A DNA stretch of 64,000 bases from Isoetes taiwanensis (lineage: Eukaryota; Streptophyta; Lycopodiopsida; Isoetales; Isoetaceae), in assembly GCA_021234155.1 (NCBI GenBank), contig JAJEKV010000004.1, positions 20,749,619-20,813,618 of the forward strand, read 5' to 3'. The position numbers and the translations under genes were made by a program. The notes under the pieces are model-generated. The model was not told where the DNA came from. It saw nothing but the letters and a program-made list of their open reading frames with translations, and did no database searches. Of this stretch, positions 32,783 through 45,300 are shown piece after piece. Numbering within the stretch: position 1 is the first letter of the stretch; each line of letters opens with the position of its first letter.

Positions 32783-33285
32783 GGCCTGCTGCTCCAGAGT
32801 CATGTTCTATATCATCGAACGAAGTCCAATGTTATTTTCTTCCACAGGAATTTGGAATAATGAATGGGCCGTTCGTCCTCCTGGATACTGGAGACCTGCT
32901 AATGCGGTCATACCGCATGGAAGAACTATACCTTGGTTGCCTCATATGGACAGGCATATGCAATTCAATAGGAATGTTTTACCTCTGCTGGCCTTTCCAT
33001 CAATGAATAAAGGTTGGTTGCTTTCTAGGGCTTCAAGCCATTCTCGAACGAAGCTGTATATCTTTTATTGGTCATTTTTCATTATGCTCATCATTTGCAT
33101 TACCTCATCTAAGTACCGTCCATGGTCAGAAAGTTTTCGCAACTCATGCATGACATCTCTTCCAAGATGGGGCTGTAGTTGGAGACCAAATGCCACAATG
33201 TTAGTGCTATGTTGTGTGAGAATGTTGTTTATTAAATGAAGAGATTCGTTAAAGGCGATTGTCTCATCGTTTGGATACTCGTCAA
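32783..33285 (-). pseudogene. Helitron helicase, Walker A part and upstream linker
   Basis: Minus strand. From the right: a linker block (ETIAFNESLHLINNILTQHS, HLGRDVMHELRKLSD). After a stop and frame change comes the helicase start LFIDGKASRGKTFLLNCICL, a Pif1-type Walker A in which the usual GPGG/GPAG is K-A-S-R before GKT. Then VLPCGMTALAGLQYPGGRTA and HSLFQIPVEENNIGL. The frame meets the gypsy insertion at 32,783 and continues at 12,595. Several stops make it inactive. This segment proves that 11,573-12,600 and 38,034-40,320 belong to one Helitron gene. Confidence 0.82.
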
Positions 33286-34240
33286 GGCCCCCAAAAAATA
33301 ATCATTACTAGTTTTTCATAATATTTTTTACATGAAACCAACATAATAAACTAATGTTACTAAGTGGGTTAATGTGTTGAATAACCACTACTAGTTACAT
33401 GGTGTGGTTTGCACTTATTCTTTATTATGCTAGTTTGCTACCGTGGTTATCTACCACGGTTCTTTGTGGTTGTTTCTTCATTTGGCTTTTAGTAGTGCTT
33501 AATTGCTATATTTTATTTACATACTCTATTTGTTAATATAGGCCATAAACCACTAATAATTTTATCTCCAAACTTAAAGTGGTTTCCTAGTGAAAATGTC
33601 TAAATCTTAGGCCATAAGCCACTAACGACTTTGGTTTTCAATTTAAAGTGGTCTTTTAAGGATGTTTTCCACATCTTGGCCATAAATCACTAACAATTTT
33701 GGCTTTCAACTTACAATGTTTTGCTTCCTAGACCATAGACCAATAATAATTTTGGATTTCAATTAAATGCGGTTTCAAATGAAGTTATATATTACTTTTC
33801 TTGAAAACCAATGATGTTTTACATAATAAAATGTCTCAAACTTATGAGGTGATTGCTCATGGTTTTATCAGCAAGATTGGCCGTGTTTTTTAATGGTGTT
33901 TAGGACAATGCAATTGTTGTTGGCATGAGATTTTCATATATGAATGTGTATATCTTAGAAGGCTCAGGGATTTGAACCCTGGTATTTCCGCTTTTTCCAC
34001 CAACAAAGATAATATTAGCCCACCTTACTTATCAGTTTTAAATAGACAAGATAAATCAATGTCTACTGCTATTTTCGAATGTTGTTAAACAAGATGGTGC
34101 AGATGTTATAAATTTTACTGTTTTCCATTTCTGCTTGTTGTTAAACAAGGCAGATCATAGAGAAATCGATAAGTGCATACTGATACTGCCTCGCCTTACC
34201 TCATTTGCAAATCATATTTTTATATCTTGCTTCTAGTGGC
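33286..34240. other. Left subterminal repeats and a tRNA-like T-arm
   Basis: AT-rich DNA with many AACCACTA / TAGTGGTT copies. At about 33,964-33,980 (minus strand) there is a perfect T-arm, CAGGG TTCAAAT CCCTG. No matching acceptor, D or anticodon arms are visible around it, so this is a tRNA-derived scrap at most. Confidence 0.45.
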
Positions 34241-35820
34241 TGAATTTGGAACCAAGTCCCATTCAAGTTTGCTTTGTCCTGCAAAGATTCATCCCGCTTC
34301 CAGCAAAGAAAAAGAGTGTTAATGTCCAAAATGATTTTCTTGTTGTCTTACAACAATGTGGAACATAAAATCAGAAAACAAGAAGATTCAAGCAAGTAGC
34401 ACCGTCAGCATTTGTTGTTGTTTGAAGCAGAAGGATAGAACACTAGTGGAAATGGGAAATGCCGCGCCAAGACTCTTTTTTTGCAATTTAACAGCAAATT
34501 AGAGAAGCTGACCAACCATGTTTCTCCTGGAACGGAAGTGGAGCATGTAAGGATATTGTAATTGTCAACATTTTAATAGCAACTAGAGTGATCACTTTGA
34601 AACTTGACTACACATGGATCAGTCTTATAAGCATTTTAAACTGCAGAACATGCCAGTTTTGTATGGGGAATGGTCCCAAAATGCATAAACTATGAAGGAG
34701 CAGGTTCTATGACCTGTACAATTTACCAAGGTTCTGGTCTCCAACTTAGATATTTGGACTGCAGGTAAGCGTCTTCCCTAAAATCAGAGCCTAGAGCTCA
34801 GTGTTTGTTTGTATTATTCATGTAAAATGCAAGAGGGATTTACCAGACTGACTTTCATGTCCGCCTTTCAGACTTCAAATGCTCCTTCTATTCTTTGATT
34901 GCTTTACATGGTACAAAGGATAAAACAGCTCTGTAAGTCAAGATCGCTCCACACATGGCTGAAACCACTGTAAGAATGACGAAATGAAGATAAAAAGCTG
35001 ATATCCATCGCCACTCTGCACGAAAACATTGCCCTGGGCGCTGTTTTCCTCTGTCCTAAATTGTTCATTTGAATAACACAATCTAAACCCTGATAAAGAA
35101 CAACGACAAAATTTATGATACCAGAGAGACTTGTGGTGAAAGGAGACTTATCAGTCTGTGCAACGCAGCTTACCACCAGGATATGTAGATCGCTTAGACA
35201 TGCAACCCAGGGTTCGGGAAACTTTTTAGTATCAAAGGGAAAATTTCCTGTAACTTGAAAGAGAACTTGCTAATTGGTTAATCTTGCCTACTGTTCTAGC
35301 ACTAAAATATGAAGTAGAAATGCATGAATTACCCTTGTTGATGATAGGAATCGTGAAGCAGATTACAACACGAACGAAATTTCTGGATTTTGCTAACAGT
35401 AGTTGCTTATACTTGTTGTAAGATGATGGTTATCTGCCTGCAAAATCAGATATGTAAAAATATCAGAATATAAAAAAATGAGAAGTGGCTATGAGCAAGC
35501 ATCCACGGTTTTACCATTCTTGCATTCAAATGCAATACACAAATGCATAGCATCAACTGTTGCACTAAAAATGTAAAGTAGAAATATACCATGATAGAAA
35601 CTGGTTGAGCATTGGCAGCGTGAATATATCTACAACTGCTTCATTGCTGGTGCAAATGTCCAGATCCCAAATTGCCCAATGGCAATGTACTCAATCTCCT
35701 AATGAATCAAATAAAAAATCTTAAGCAACCTAGTCTTCTCAGCCGAAATTTCTCGAGCAAAAAACGAAACCTAGTCTTCTCAGCCGAAATTTCTCAAGCA
35801 AAAAATCGTTACCTTCCAGT
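34240..35820. other. Possible captured exons and introns, unidentified
   Basis: Exon-like minus-strand pieces are DESLQDKANLNGTWFQIQPL at about 34,252-34,310 and EIEYIAIGQFGIWTFAPAMK at about 35,640-35,700, the latter preceded by an AG acceptor. They lie downstream of the first-exon candidate at 36,073 and in the same orientation, as expected for one captured gene. I do not recognise the gene. The near-duplicate ACCTAGTCTTCTCAGCCGAA occurs at 35,728 and 35,769. Confidence 0.35.
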
Positions 35821-35887
35821 GTGGTCTCTTGGGTAAGGGAGGAGTCTACATGCTGAAGATGAGGCTGAGGCGGCAGACGAGATGGAG

Positions 35888-36073
35888 AAGGTGAAGTAAC
35901 CGCAGCTCCAATACCTGCGCAATGCAGAGTTGTGGCTTGAGCCTAACCGATGGAGATAGAGAAGGAGGGCGCCTCTTCCTCCATAGCCACAAGGAAAAGA
36001 TGAAGAATAAGAAGAAAAGCAGTTCAGCTTCAGATCCGGCGCCGCCCTTCATCATGGAGTCGATTTCGTCCAT
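35888..36073 (-). pseudogene. Captured first exon of an unknown plant gene
   Basis: Minus strand: a leader with GGTTAGGGTTTTTG (a telo-box-like motif common in plant 5' UTRs, about 36,125-36,112), then ATG at 36,073 and an exon reading MDEIDSMMKGGAGSEAELLF. A hydrophobic stretch and CIAQ follow before a GT donor at about 35,916. The local GC content is much higher than the surrounding DNA. The coding style suggests a host gene start carried inside the TIR element. The function is unknown; an acidic N-terminus followed by a membrane-like segment is all that can be said. Confidence 0.45.
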
Positions 36074-36129
36074 CTCTGCCGCTGCCGCCGTTGCACCAAA
36101 ACATCAAGAAACAAAAACCCTAACCTAAT

Positions 36130-37960
36130 ACGAAAAAACGTTTAACCTATTGGCAAAATCGAAAATTACACTACTACTACCATAAATATTTCCGTCATTT
36201 CCCCCTGGCTCCAGCTATTTTTCCGTCCAAAAAAAATTCACCCGTTAGATTTCCGTGAAATCCAAAAATAAAAAAGGAAGGGGATCTGACTATTTTAATA
36301 ATAAGGTGTTTTTTTTAATATTTTAACGGATGCTTACAATGGTTCCTCGGAATTTTCCGAACCCTGATGCAACCATTGAAGCCTCTCATAAGCCACACCG
36401 ATAGAAAATGGAAAAACCACAATGCTGCATACAAGAGAAGAGCGGCATCATAGGAGCACCGCAAAGTGAAAACCTGAAAACTTGGAGAGAAAAATCAATA
36501 TGCCAAATGCCTTTTCCCTAAACTAACAGCCCTAGAAATCATCTCGTGGTATGGAATTGAGGGGAAGAAAGAAGGCGGGCCAAAAATGTAACGCCTTAGG
36601 ATTTTATTTCTCCAAAATTAACTTTTTAGCCTAATACTTTATGCCTTAATTAAATTTGATTTTTGCAATATGTGCTCATATCTCACTTTTCTTAGAACCA
36701 CTCGAATATGGAATATTGAAAATAAGATACTTACAGCTTTACCTCTTTGGTGGTATGCATGACTGTCTAGACTACTTTAAACTGCTCAACTCAGCTTGAT
36801 GAAAATTTATAGTGAATGATGAGTGGACTATCCTGTTGATTTTATTTTCCCAAAGTCAACCAAGATGGTCGGCTACAATAGAAATACCTATACGGGAAAA
36901 TTCTAAAAATGCTCCTGTATTCTTGCATATTAACCAACATGCCCCTATATCCATGATATTTATCAATATCTCTAATTTTAAGACAATGGAAATTTTCTAT
37001 AAAACAAGGGTTAATCGGGGATGGCTAGGGTTTTGGGAGTTGTTTACTGTTTAGGGCGGCAGCGGCGGCCGCCCATTGCATGCAGACTCCAGAAGCAGGG
37101 TTTCGTAGCTGGAAGAGCAGCATGATCTGCTGCTGCCATTGTCCTCGGGCCTTGGCTATAGTTGCAAGATCGGCCTGCTAGTCATCCTCGAATCTTCTGC
37201 TCTAGAAGTCCAGTGCTGGGGTTGGGCCGATGCTCTTAGTGCTTTATCTTCATAGCATAAGATTTTTTACTGGTAAGACTGTTCATAGCATTGAGAATCG
37301 ACGGTTCCTATCATTTTCGGCTGGAAAAGCTTAGGAAAAGCTTAGTAAGTTATGGCAAAAGCAACTTCTCCCTTTGCTCCTTATTTTTTCAACATGCAGG
37401 GAAATCCTCATTGTTGAGAGAAAATGTAGGGGAGCTTAAGATACATTTTTTAGATTTTCCTACATATAATTGTCATTTTCATGAAAGATAGATAGATTGA
37501 TAAATAGTATTTTTGAGATCCACCTGAATCATTCAATGCACATCCTCTATACTAACACCATGAATAGTTTTCAAATTGTGTGTAGATATTTCTGTCTTCA
37601 TTAGTGCATATGTTAAATTCTATCTTCTTCTTTTTATAGAAACTAACAAATATAAATTATATCAACCTGCCATGTATTATCTATTTTGCACATGTGTACC
37701 ACTCACCTTCAAAGTTACGCATTATTTATGTTGTGATTTCACATAATGGGCATAATAAGACTAGCCTCCAAACCATGTCACAATACGCGGAGTAGTTTTA
37801 ACAAACCATTAGTAATTCTGATGAACCACTATAGTCGCATGAAACTATATAAAAGCCCACTATCTTAATAAACCACTACAATCATCATGAAAAACAATAT
37901 AACAAAACACTATATGTATCGATAAACCACTATGGTATGCGGTTTTCTTCTATCAAATAA
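36130..37960. other. AT-rich interior and right subterminal region of the TIR element
   Basis: Mostly AT-rich DNA. A second GC-rich spot with GGCTAGGGTTTTGGGAG and GGCGGCAGCGGCGGCC (37,022-37,075) looks like another captured gene 5' end but has no usable frame. From 37,790 the AACCACTA-type repeats appear at short spacing towards the right terminus. No gene is supported. Confidence 0.45.
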
Positions 37961-38033
37961 ATTTATGCATAGAAAACCATAGACATCATGGTTTTTAGAT
38001 AATATGATATTGGTTAAATATAGTGGTTCATTT

Positions 38034-39562
38034 TTGGGCTCCTTGTATAGCATGTCGACAGTCATTAGTACTTTGAACTTGCTCCATAGCTCAATTGCTG
38101 GACCTTGATCTAGCAGTAGCATGGCAAAAAGAAATTGCAGTTGTATGGGACTCAAAGATGAGGCTTCTTCCATCACTAATACAGCAACGTTATGTGCTGC
38201 AAGCAACCCTTCCGCCTCCGCAGCTTGCTGATACGTTTCATATCGTTGTCCGTTGACAATTTTCAGCTCATCCCATGTCTTTGCAGGGCGGTGCAACAAA
38301 ATTTATCTCAAGTAGAATGCCTCCCCTACTCGAGGCAATAACAATCGTATTCTACAAACTATTGGCTGCATCACTCTTTTCCTCACTATATTGATCACAA
38401 ATCCCTCTCGTTCTTGTTCTACATAGTTCCCAGGTACATTTATCAAGACAGAATTGAACGCTATCAATGAGTGTTGTTCGTGATACTGAATGTACGTGAA
38501 CGTATCAAACTCAGCATCTAAAGGACGCAAAAAGTATCGATCTAACAATGATCGTGTGCTAGACAGTGGTAGATGTAATGGTAGACATTTAACAGCATGA
38601 CACTTATTAGTTATATCATAGGACATTGTTCTCCATGCCGCCTTTGTTGCCGATAAATATCGTGCTCTTAAGTAATCTTGTATGTCATCCTTGGGAGGTC
38701 TCCTAGGAACTTGCTCAAATGAAATATTCTCCGATGACCTATTTATGGTACTCTTTATTACTGATGGTTGAGCCGCGACATGCTCCCCTTCAGTATTGTT
38801 TCTCGACGAGTTCTCTGCAGTTTCTTCATGCTGGTTGCTTAATGACGACGGTATGAATGACGAATGTCTCTCTTGGGTAACTCGAAAGCTGCCACTGTCG
38901 AATCCTTTATATATGTATCCATAAAGATATGAGAATATATGTACTGTAGATGCTATATCCACCATAATGTGGCAATCCAATTCATGGAGCAGAAATGCAT
39001 TATATTGCACCACCCATACATCATCTACAGTTCTTCTTCTATACTGGACATAACCCTTTGAGTCGAGATATGTCGTTGGAGTGATATCCTTCGGATATTT
39101 GTAGCAACAGCTTGTGCCATCCGGTGAGCATCTATTAGTATGCTTATGAATCATAAATTTTTGAACTTGCCCTCGAAGGACTAGATCCGCAGGTAATTCG
39201 GCGGATATGATCTCATTGATGCACTCAACTGGTATCTCAGGCTCGGTTCGCAGGACGAGGTGGGCATGGGGCAATCCATGCTTTTGAAATTCTATGACAG
39301 TTATTACATATGATATCTGCTGAAAAAACTTATGCAGGAGCTCTTTTAACTGCTGCAATCTTCCATGGAAACAGCGGACAACGAACATAGGAATATCAGA
39401 TGCATTTTGTCCGGGCCTAAGAGTGGCTTTTATTTCTGGCCAATCTGTATTTATCATCACGGTGATAAACAAAGTTGGGCGGCCTTTTGCTCTAGACAAA
39501 GCCAATGCATCAGCAACATGAACAGAGCGCCACCTTTGACCTTCTAAGAAGGAGAATGGCAA
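38034..39562 (-). pseudogene. Helitron Rep (HUH) domain and start of the helicase linker
   Basis: Minus strand. The block PFSFLEGQRWRSVHVADALA and KGRPTLFITVMINTDWPEI opens the Helitron-like Rep domain. The HUH motif is HGLPHAHLVL, with both histidines kept. The tyrosine motif reads FSYLYGYIYKG; the second Tyr and the Lys of the usual YxxYK fit. Then come CLPLHLPLSSTRSLL, YVEQEREGFV and LLLPRVGEAFYLR. A frame change at about 38,300 leads to LLHRPAKTWDELKIVNGQRY and the AEAEGLL region. Rep nicks and joins single strands to move the element. Stops and shifts make it dead. The TIR element cuts it at 38,033. Confidence 0.88.
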
Positions 39563-40320
39563 GACAACGTCAGTTCGATCATCAATCTCTCGCTTCGAAT
39601 AGTCCTCATTATATTGTATTCTCCTATTACGGAATGCTTGTGTTCTAAGTAATTCAATCGTGCGTCCTCGACTCTTAAGTACATGTCAACCAAGTACTCT
39701 CCGCAAAGACGACCAAGTTGGACAAATCGGTCTTCATGGAGCAGCCTAGCCCTGTAACATTGTAACTGTGTAAGGCCGTGTTCATTTCTGAGGCCCCATC
39801 CAATTGTGCCATGCGGGAATATGACAGGGTATTGCAATGGCTCGTACATGGGATCAAGTATACTCATGAAAGTTGGTTCACCCTCGTTTTGTACCCAAAA
39901 GCCAGCAACTCGAGGTGCAATATCGGCTGTATTGTTAACATCCACGATAGCTACAATATCATCACTTGCAGTTGCACCTTGTACAGTTATATATGCCGAT
40001 GGCATGTACATGCTTCCCATCGTTCGAAGTTTTTGAATAAAAGGGTTTACTTGATCAAGAATTGAACCTACGATACTGACCCATTGAAATGGCACACCCT
40101 GACCTCTAGCATGTGTATATCTCTCTGATTCATCGTATATGTACCAATGTATTGGATGACCTGTTTCTCTACTGGGTCGTAGTCGATGATACGTGCGACC
40201 TATTATGGATACGGATGAAGGAAACTCTAAATCTACGAATTGTCCACTTACTCCAAGAACACTAAAGCAGAACAATCTATTTACCTTTCTTGCTAACCTT
40301 GCAAGTGCCCTGCTTGAACA
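39544..40320 (-). pseudogene. Helitron replicase N-terminal domain
   Basis: The minus-strand frame is open from about 40,320 (ARLARKVNRLFCFSV) to 39,544. It holds N-terminal Helitron blocks: IIGRTYHRLRPSRETGHPIH, WYIYDESERYTH, ILDQVNPFIQKLR, YPVIFPHGTIGWGLRNEHGL and LGRLCGEYLVDMYLRVEDAR. It shifts frame at about 39,550 into the Rep part. Further upstream (40,535-40,325) a helix-rich frame may be more of the same protein, but I cannot place it. Confidence 0.85.
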
Positions 40321-41141
40321 TCATTTAGATATATTATAGTGCCCCCCATCAAAATCCTTTAAAGACGTACTTATACGTGCCGCCCAGATATAGATGCTTG
40401 AATTCTGTGTGGCATCCATACGGTATTATAAACTCTCGACTGGATAAGGGCAGTGCCAAACGAAATCTAGAACCCAAAAATGATATGGGCAAAAGTTCTT
40501 CGATTTTTGGAATATCGGAAATTATTTCCGGCAAGGAAAAATCTTATACCTTAAAAAATCAATCTTAAAAAAATACTAAAAACTTTTTGGCCACACCAGA
40601 TAATCCCAAATTAAAAGGGTTGATTCTATTGCTTATGTAAATAATTTTCTGGTTCCCTTTGGATGCTTTGACATTGATCTTTGTTACAAAGTGGTTGGAC
40701 ATGAAGAAATGTTTTCAATTCTAAGGTATCGTTTGGTCATTGGACACTCATTTGGAAGTTCTATGTTTTTCATGGTCTGTATAAAAGTTTATCTTGTTAA
40801 TTCTCCTGTGTGCTCAAGGATTTGATGTGTCTATGTGGCCTAAATGGTTACATGTACGGATAAATAATAGTACCAAGGGATTGACTGCAGAATATAGAAG
40901 TGGCTAGTATGCTTTTGTCAAGGCTAGTGCTGTCCTGAGTTTTTTTTTTTTTCCCTCCCCTCCTCCCCGTAAGCAAAACCTGAAAACCTCAGTTTTGCTT
41001 ACGCAAAAATTCAATTTTTAGCACACCAGCCATACCGGGCCTATAGCTTCCTCAAATTCTAGCCCATCCACGTGTAATTTCCATCTCATCAAAATATGAT
41101 GTGCCTTATTTTCCACCATCAGATCTTCTACAAATCTAAGC
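40321..41141. other. Probable 5' flank of the Helitron; no gene
   Basis: AT-rich. A short palindrome at about 40,970-41,007 (GTAAGCAAAACCTGAAAAC .. GTTTTGCTTACG) recalls the GCTTACGC-type repeats at 56.8 kb. A T-run lies at 40,941-40,951. No Helitron 5' TC end was pinned down; the CACTA element begins at 41,145. Confidence 0.4.
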
Positions 41142-41144
41142 CAG

Positions 41145-41960
41145 CACTACAAGAGGAAGGGGGTATTAGAGTCAGTTTTAGCGTCAGAAGGATATTTTTG
41201 GTGTTTTTTGAGGTGAAAACAATGTTCTGTAGTTATTAGCAACACTTATAGTTAGATATTTCTTTGTTGCTAATTCTGACGCTATATCTGACTCTATGGA
41301 TGACGCTATATCATTTTAACCAAACTAACGCTATAGCTGACGTTATAGCTGATGTAGAAGGTGATGCAATATGAGTCAGAGGTGTTAACATTAGATTCAG
41401 GCATACATGTCATCTGACTCTAATTTTGACGCTATGTCTGACTCTAAAGCTGATGCTATATCATTTTAACCAACCTAATGCTATAACTGACGTTATAACT
41501 GACGTAACAGCTGATGCACTATGAGTCAAAGATGTTGGCATTAGGTTCAAACATACACGTCATCTGACTCTAGTTCTGACCTTACAATTGACGCTATACC
41601 TGACTTTATGTTGACATCTACTTCTGACGCTATGTCTGACACTATCATTAGTTCCAATTCTGACTCTACCAGTGACTCTATATTAGATGCTACTATTGAC
41701 TCTATTTCTAACCCTATGTCTGATGCTACTTCTGACGCTATGTCTGACACTATCATTAGTTCCAATTCTGACTCTACCAGTGACTCTATATTAGATGCTA
41801 CTATTGACTCTATTTCTAACCCTATGTCTGATGCTACTATTGACTCATTTAGTAGTACGAACTCTACTACTCATGCTAAGATGTGATCTAACTCATGTTT
41901 GTACATTACGTCTAGAGTTGATGCTATTTTTGACTCTATGTCTAACTTTATACCATTGAC
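41145..41960. repeat. CACTA left terminus and subterminal repeat array
   Basis: After the 45-bp terminal repeat, several dozen copies of (T)GACTCTA, GACGCTA and GATGCTA occur at 8-20-bp spacing. Two larger duplications are nested in it: about 100 bp at 41,637-41,735 and 41,748-41,846, and about 130 bp at about 41,300-41,430 and 41,460-41,580. Such arrays are the usual binding sites of the En/Spm-type partner protein. Confidence 0.9.
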
Positions 41961-42329
41961 TCATATAGTATGCACTCTACTTATAGTCATGCACTTTACT
42001 ATTCGTTTTAAGCCTTTTGAATAATCCCATATGCAAAGATACCAAAAGAGACACTTGCCATCTATTCAAATAACCATTTGTCTATACACTCTTAATATAA
42101 CTACTTATTCTCTAGATTTTTCACTTGCTCAAAAGTCCTCATTTCATACATACCTATGTGGCTAGAATAAGATTGCCAAGGCTACGAATATACAATAAAG
42201 TGTGCATTATCATACTTGTCTCATATGATTTAAAAGTTCACCAATACATAATATTAGCAATTTTATCAAGAGGATCTGAACACAATATTCCTCAACGACA
42301 ATGACATATACTTAAAAAAAATCATTGAA
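41961..42329. other. 3' flank of TNP2, no gene
   Basis: AT-rich, probably the 3' untranslated region of the minus-strand TNP2 gene. It has one further GACTCATATAGTATGCACTC-like piece next to the subterminal array. Nothing else is seen. Confidence 0.5.
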
Positions 42330-45300
42330 CTAGTCTTTAGTAATGTCATATAGCAAATCCTGCTCAACTTCTTCTATTTCATCATCATCCAATTGCAAAA
42401 GGAGCCGCGATACATGTCTCTGTGTCCCATTTTCTGTGTCGTTCTCCTCATCAAAGTAGTCATCAAGTATACAATGTTCTGGGCTATGCATTGGAGACAT
42501 TAACTGAAGGCCTTGATGGTCCTCTAATTGTGAATCATGCTCGTGGTCAATGGTTTCTTCAACTGGGTCAACCAACTCCAACTCACAAGGAAGTGGAATA
42601 TCAGATGAGGATCCTTGGGTGTCACAATTAGGATCATTGAGGATAGGCATGGCAATAACTCTTCGAGAAGTTGGTTGTGAATGAACCACTATTCGCCATT
42701 TCTTATCCCTAGGATTATCATGGAAAAAAACTTGCTTCACCTGACTAGGAAATACAAAAGGCTCGTCTAGATCTCTTAAGACGTGTGAAGTGTCTACCTC
42801 ATAGAATCCAGAAGGGTGTGCTCGAATGGTTTGATTTCTTCCTTGGGTCTGTGTTTTGAACCATTTGGCTTTTAGCACGTTCACATGGAATGAACGAAAG
42901 TTCAAGTCCATGATTTTGGTAATAACTCCAATATAATCCACATTGCCATCAATAGGATTTATGTCCCCCGCACTACATTGACTCCTTTGAAGAAAAGAAG
43001 CAATTATTCCAGAGTCAAAAGTGACACGACCTTTATCAACTTCCTCAATACGAAAGTGTTGTCCATATGCCCACATTGAAGAATGATATCTTATCTACAA
43101 GTGAGAATAAGAAACATTAGTCATAATTTGGAAATAAAACACAAATTGGAAAACATTGCTCGTGGCTTACAACAACATATATATTAGATTGATATCTCTA
43201 AAATATAAATAGGACTGAAATTTCTTTAATAGGAACATTACCTTCCTCTCACAACCTAAAGCAATGTTGAAGTCATCAATAGATATCTTCTCGCCTTTCT
43301 CCTTTGCTTTGTCCATCTCCTGGACCAACCACCAATTTGGCATTGATGAAGGTAAATCCTCTAGATGATCTGGATATCTTAATCTCCCTCTTCGAGATAC
43401 TCTGTTTTCTCGTGCATATGCTTCTCTAGCCTTTTTTATTTCATCACGTGCCTTCTCATATAATTCATGCCATCGTCCAAGGCTTTCAGTATTGTTAATG
43501 ACAAACTTATTGATGGCAAAAAATTCTTCATCACTTAGCTTTCGACCTTCCTTACCCAATCCTTGTAACACTTCACCTTCTAGCTCTTCTTCGATATCTT
43601 TTTTCCATATTCTAGGTGCATTAGGATGTACTGAGGTCGTAGCTTCAGTAAGAAAAAATAATGTCTCTTGTACCAAATGTCCCTCAGCAATACAACCTTC
43701 AGGCTTTGCCATTTGGCGCACAAATCCTTTCAAAACTTTCATATATCGCTCCAAAAAGAACATCCACCTAGATGGAGCTGGACCAACGAGCATAATTTCT
43801 CGTGGTAAATGTAGTAGTAGATGCACCTAACATATAAACATTAATCTTCCCATATTTCAAAGTCATAATCTATAAGTATCTTGTACTTACTTGTAGGTCA
43901 AAGAAGCTGGTGGGGAAAATCATCTCAAGCATACACAAAGTCTCTACAATTTCAATTTCCATTGCAGGAATGTCTTCAACGTTAATTTCCTTTGATGCAA
44001 CCCATCTAGAGAACTTGCCAAGTCTATAAATGATTGTACGTACGGATGGTGTAAGACAGTTTTCGATAGCACAAGGAAGAAGATGCTGCACCCACACAAA
44101 TGGGACATTAGTTTGCATGCATAAAAACCAAATGCATAGTATAATAAGATCTAACAATAACCTGTAAAAATTTGTGCCAATCGTGTGTCTTCAATCCAGT
44201 AATTTTATCCTCCTTTGTAAAAGCCCTTTTTAGAGACGCGCCATAACCCGTAGGCGTGCGCATTTTTTTTATAACATTTTTCACTTGCATAAGTTCTTGT
44301 TTTTTCAAAACCCATGGGGCTTGTCGAATAAGAGGTGTTTTGCCATCTTTTTCGATGGGCCATAACTCAGACATTATTTGTTGTTCCTTGAGATCATACC
44401 TTGCATTTAGTGTCTCGCACTCTCCTGTCAAGTGCCTCCACAAAGAATGTGCAACATTCTTGAAAATGTGCATTGGATCCAACAAATGTACAATCTTTAG
44501 GTCACACCAATAGTCTAGTCGATAGAATATTGACAATCTCTTCATTCCTGGTGGAGGAGAGTTGGAGGTATTATTGTTCCACTTTTCCAACCAATCTTGA
44601 GGAGTTAGTACCCTTGGTTGGTTTGTTACGTCATTACCACGAAGAGAATGACCATGTGGCAAATACTTTTTATGCCCCTTATAAACCATTTTTGATAGAT
44701 GTTTTGAGCTATACGAGGGAACTTGATCACCACATGATGGACAACCACTAGCACCTTTAGTTTGCAAACCTATATGACCAGTAAATAAGTATTAATACAT
44801 CATTACACAAAAAAGAAATACTAAAATTGATCAAAGTACCTGAGGCTACACTAAACCCAGGATAATCATGGATCGTGAAACATAAGATCCCATGAAATGT
44901 AAAAACATGGGGTGCCTTCACAATGTCGTACATTTTTATGCCTTTCCACAATATCTCTAGCTCCTCAACAAGAGGTTCCATGTAAACATCCATATTCTTT
45001 ACTTGATACTTCCCTATTGATAACGATTGAAAAATATATGAGAAAAATGCATAAAAACATAATGCACTTTAGAAATATGTTATAACTCAAACATCTAAAT
45101 ATACCTGGTACAATTAGTGTCAACATCATGTGCCCAGGCTTAGTTGCCATCCAAGGTGGAATGTTGTAGTTAACAACAACAATGGGCCAAACACTATGTG
45201 AGGATGACATTGTACCAAATGGACAAATACCATCCATCCCAAGTGCAAGGCGTATGTTTCTTGGTTCATCCTTGAAAATTGGCCATTTGTCTTCAATGTG

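Larger units (their letters stand above)
33286..38033. mobile_element. Unclassified TIR element, about 4.7 kb, inside the Helitron gene
   Basis: Helitron coding sequence stops at about 33,285 and resumes at about 38,034. The edges are imperfect inverted repeats: CCCCCAAAAAATAATCATTA on the left, and GCCCAAAAATGAACCACTAT read on the minus strand from the right. The outer CAAGG/CCTTG may belong to them. Both subterminal regions are rich in AACCACTA in either orientation. There are 70-80-bp tandem units at about 33,540-33,775 (ccataaNccactaa..AATTTTGG..tttcaa). No target duplication is clear and no transposase is encoded, so this is a non-autonomous element, perhaps hAT- or CACTA-related. Confidence 0.6.

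Noticed and set aside
33955-34020. Possible tRNA gene (T-arm CAGGG TTCAAAT CCCTG, minus strand)
   Set aside because: The remaining arms are missing; only the B-box-like part is present.
41547-41886. Repetitive Asp/Ser or Glu/Ile-rich frames on both strands
   Set aside because: They lie in the CACTA subterminal repeat array and are made by GACTCTA units.
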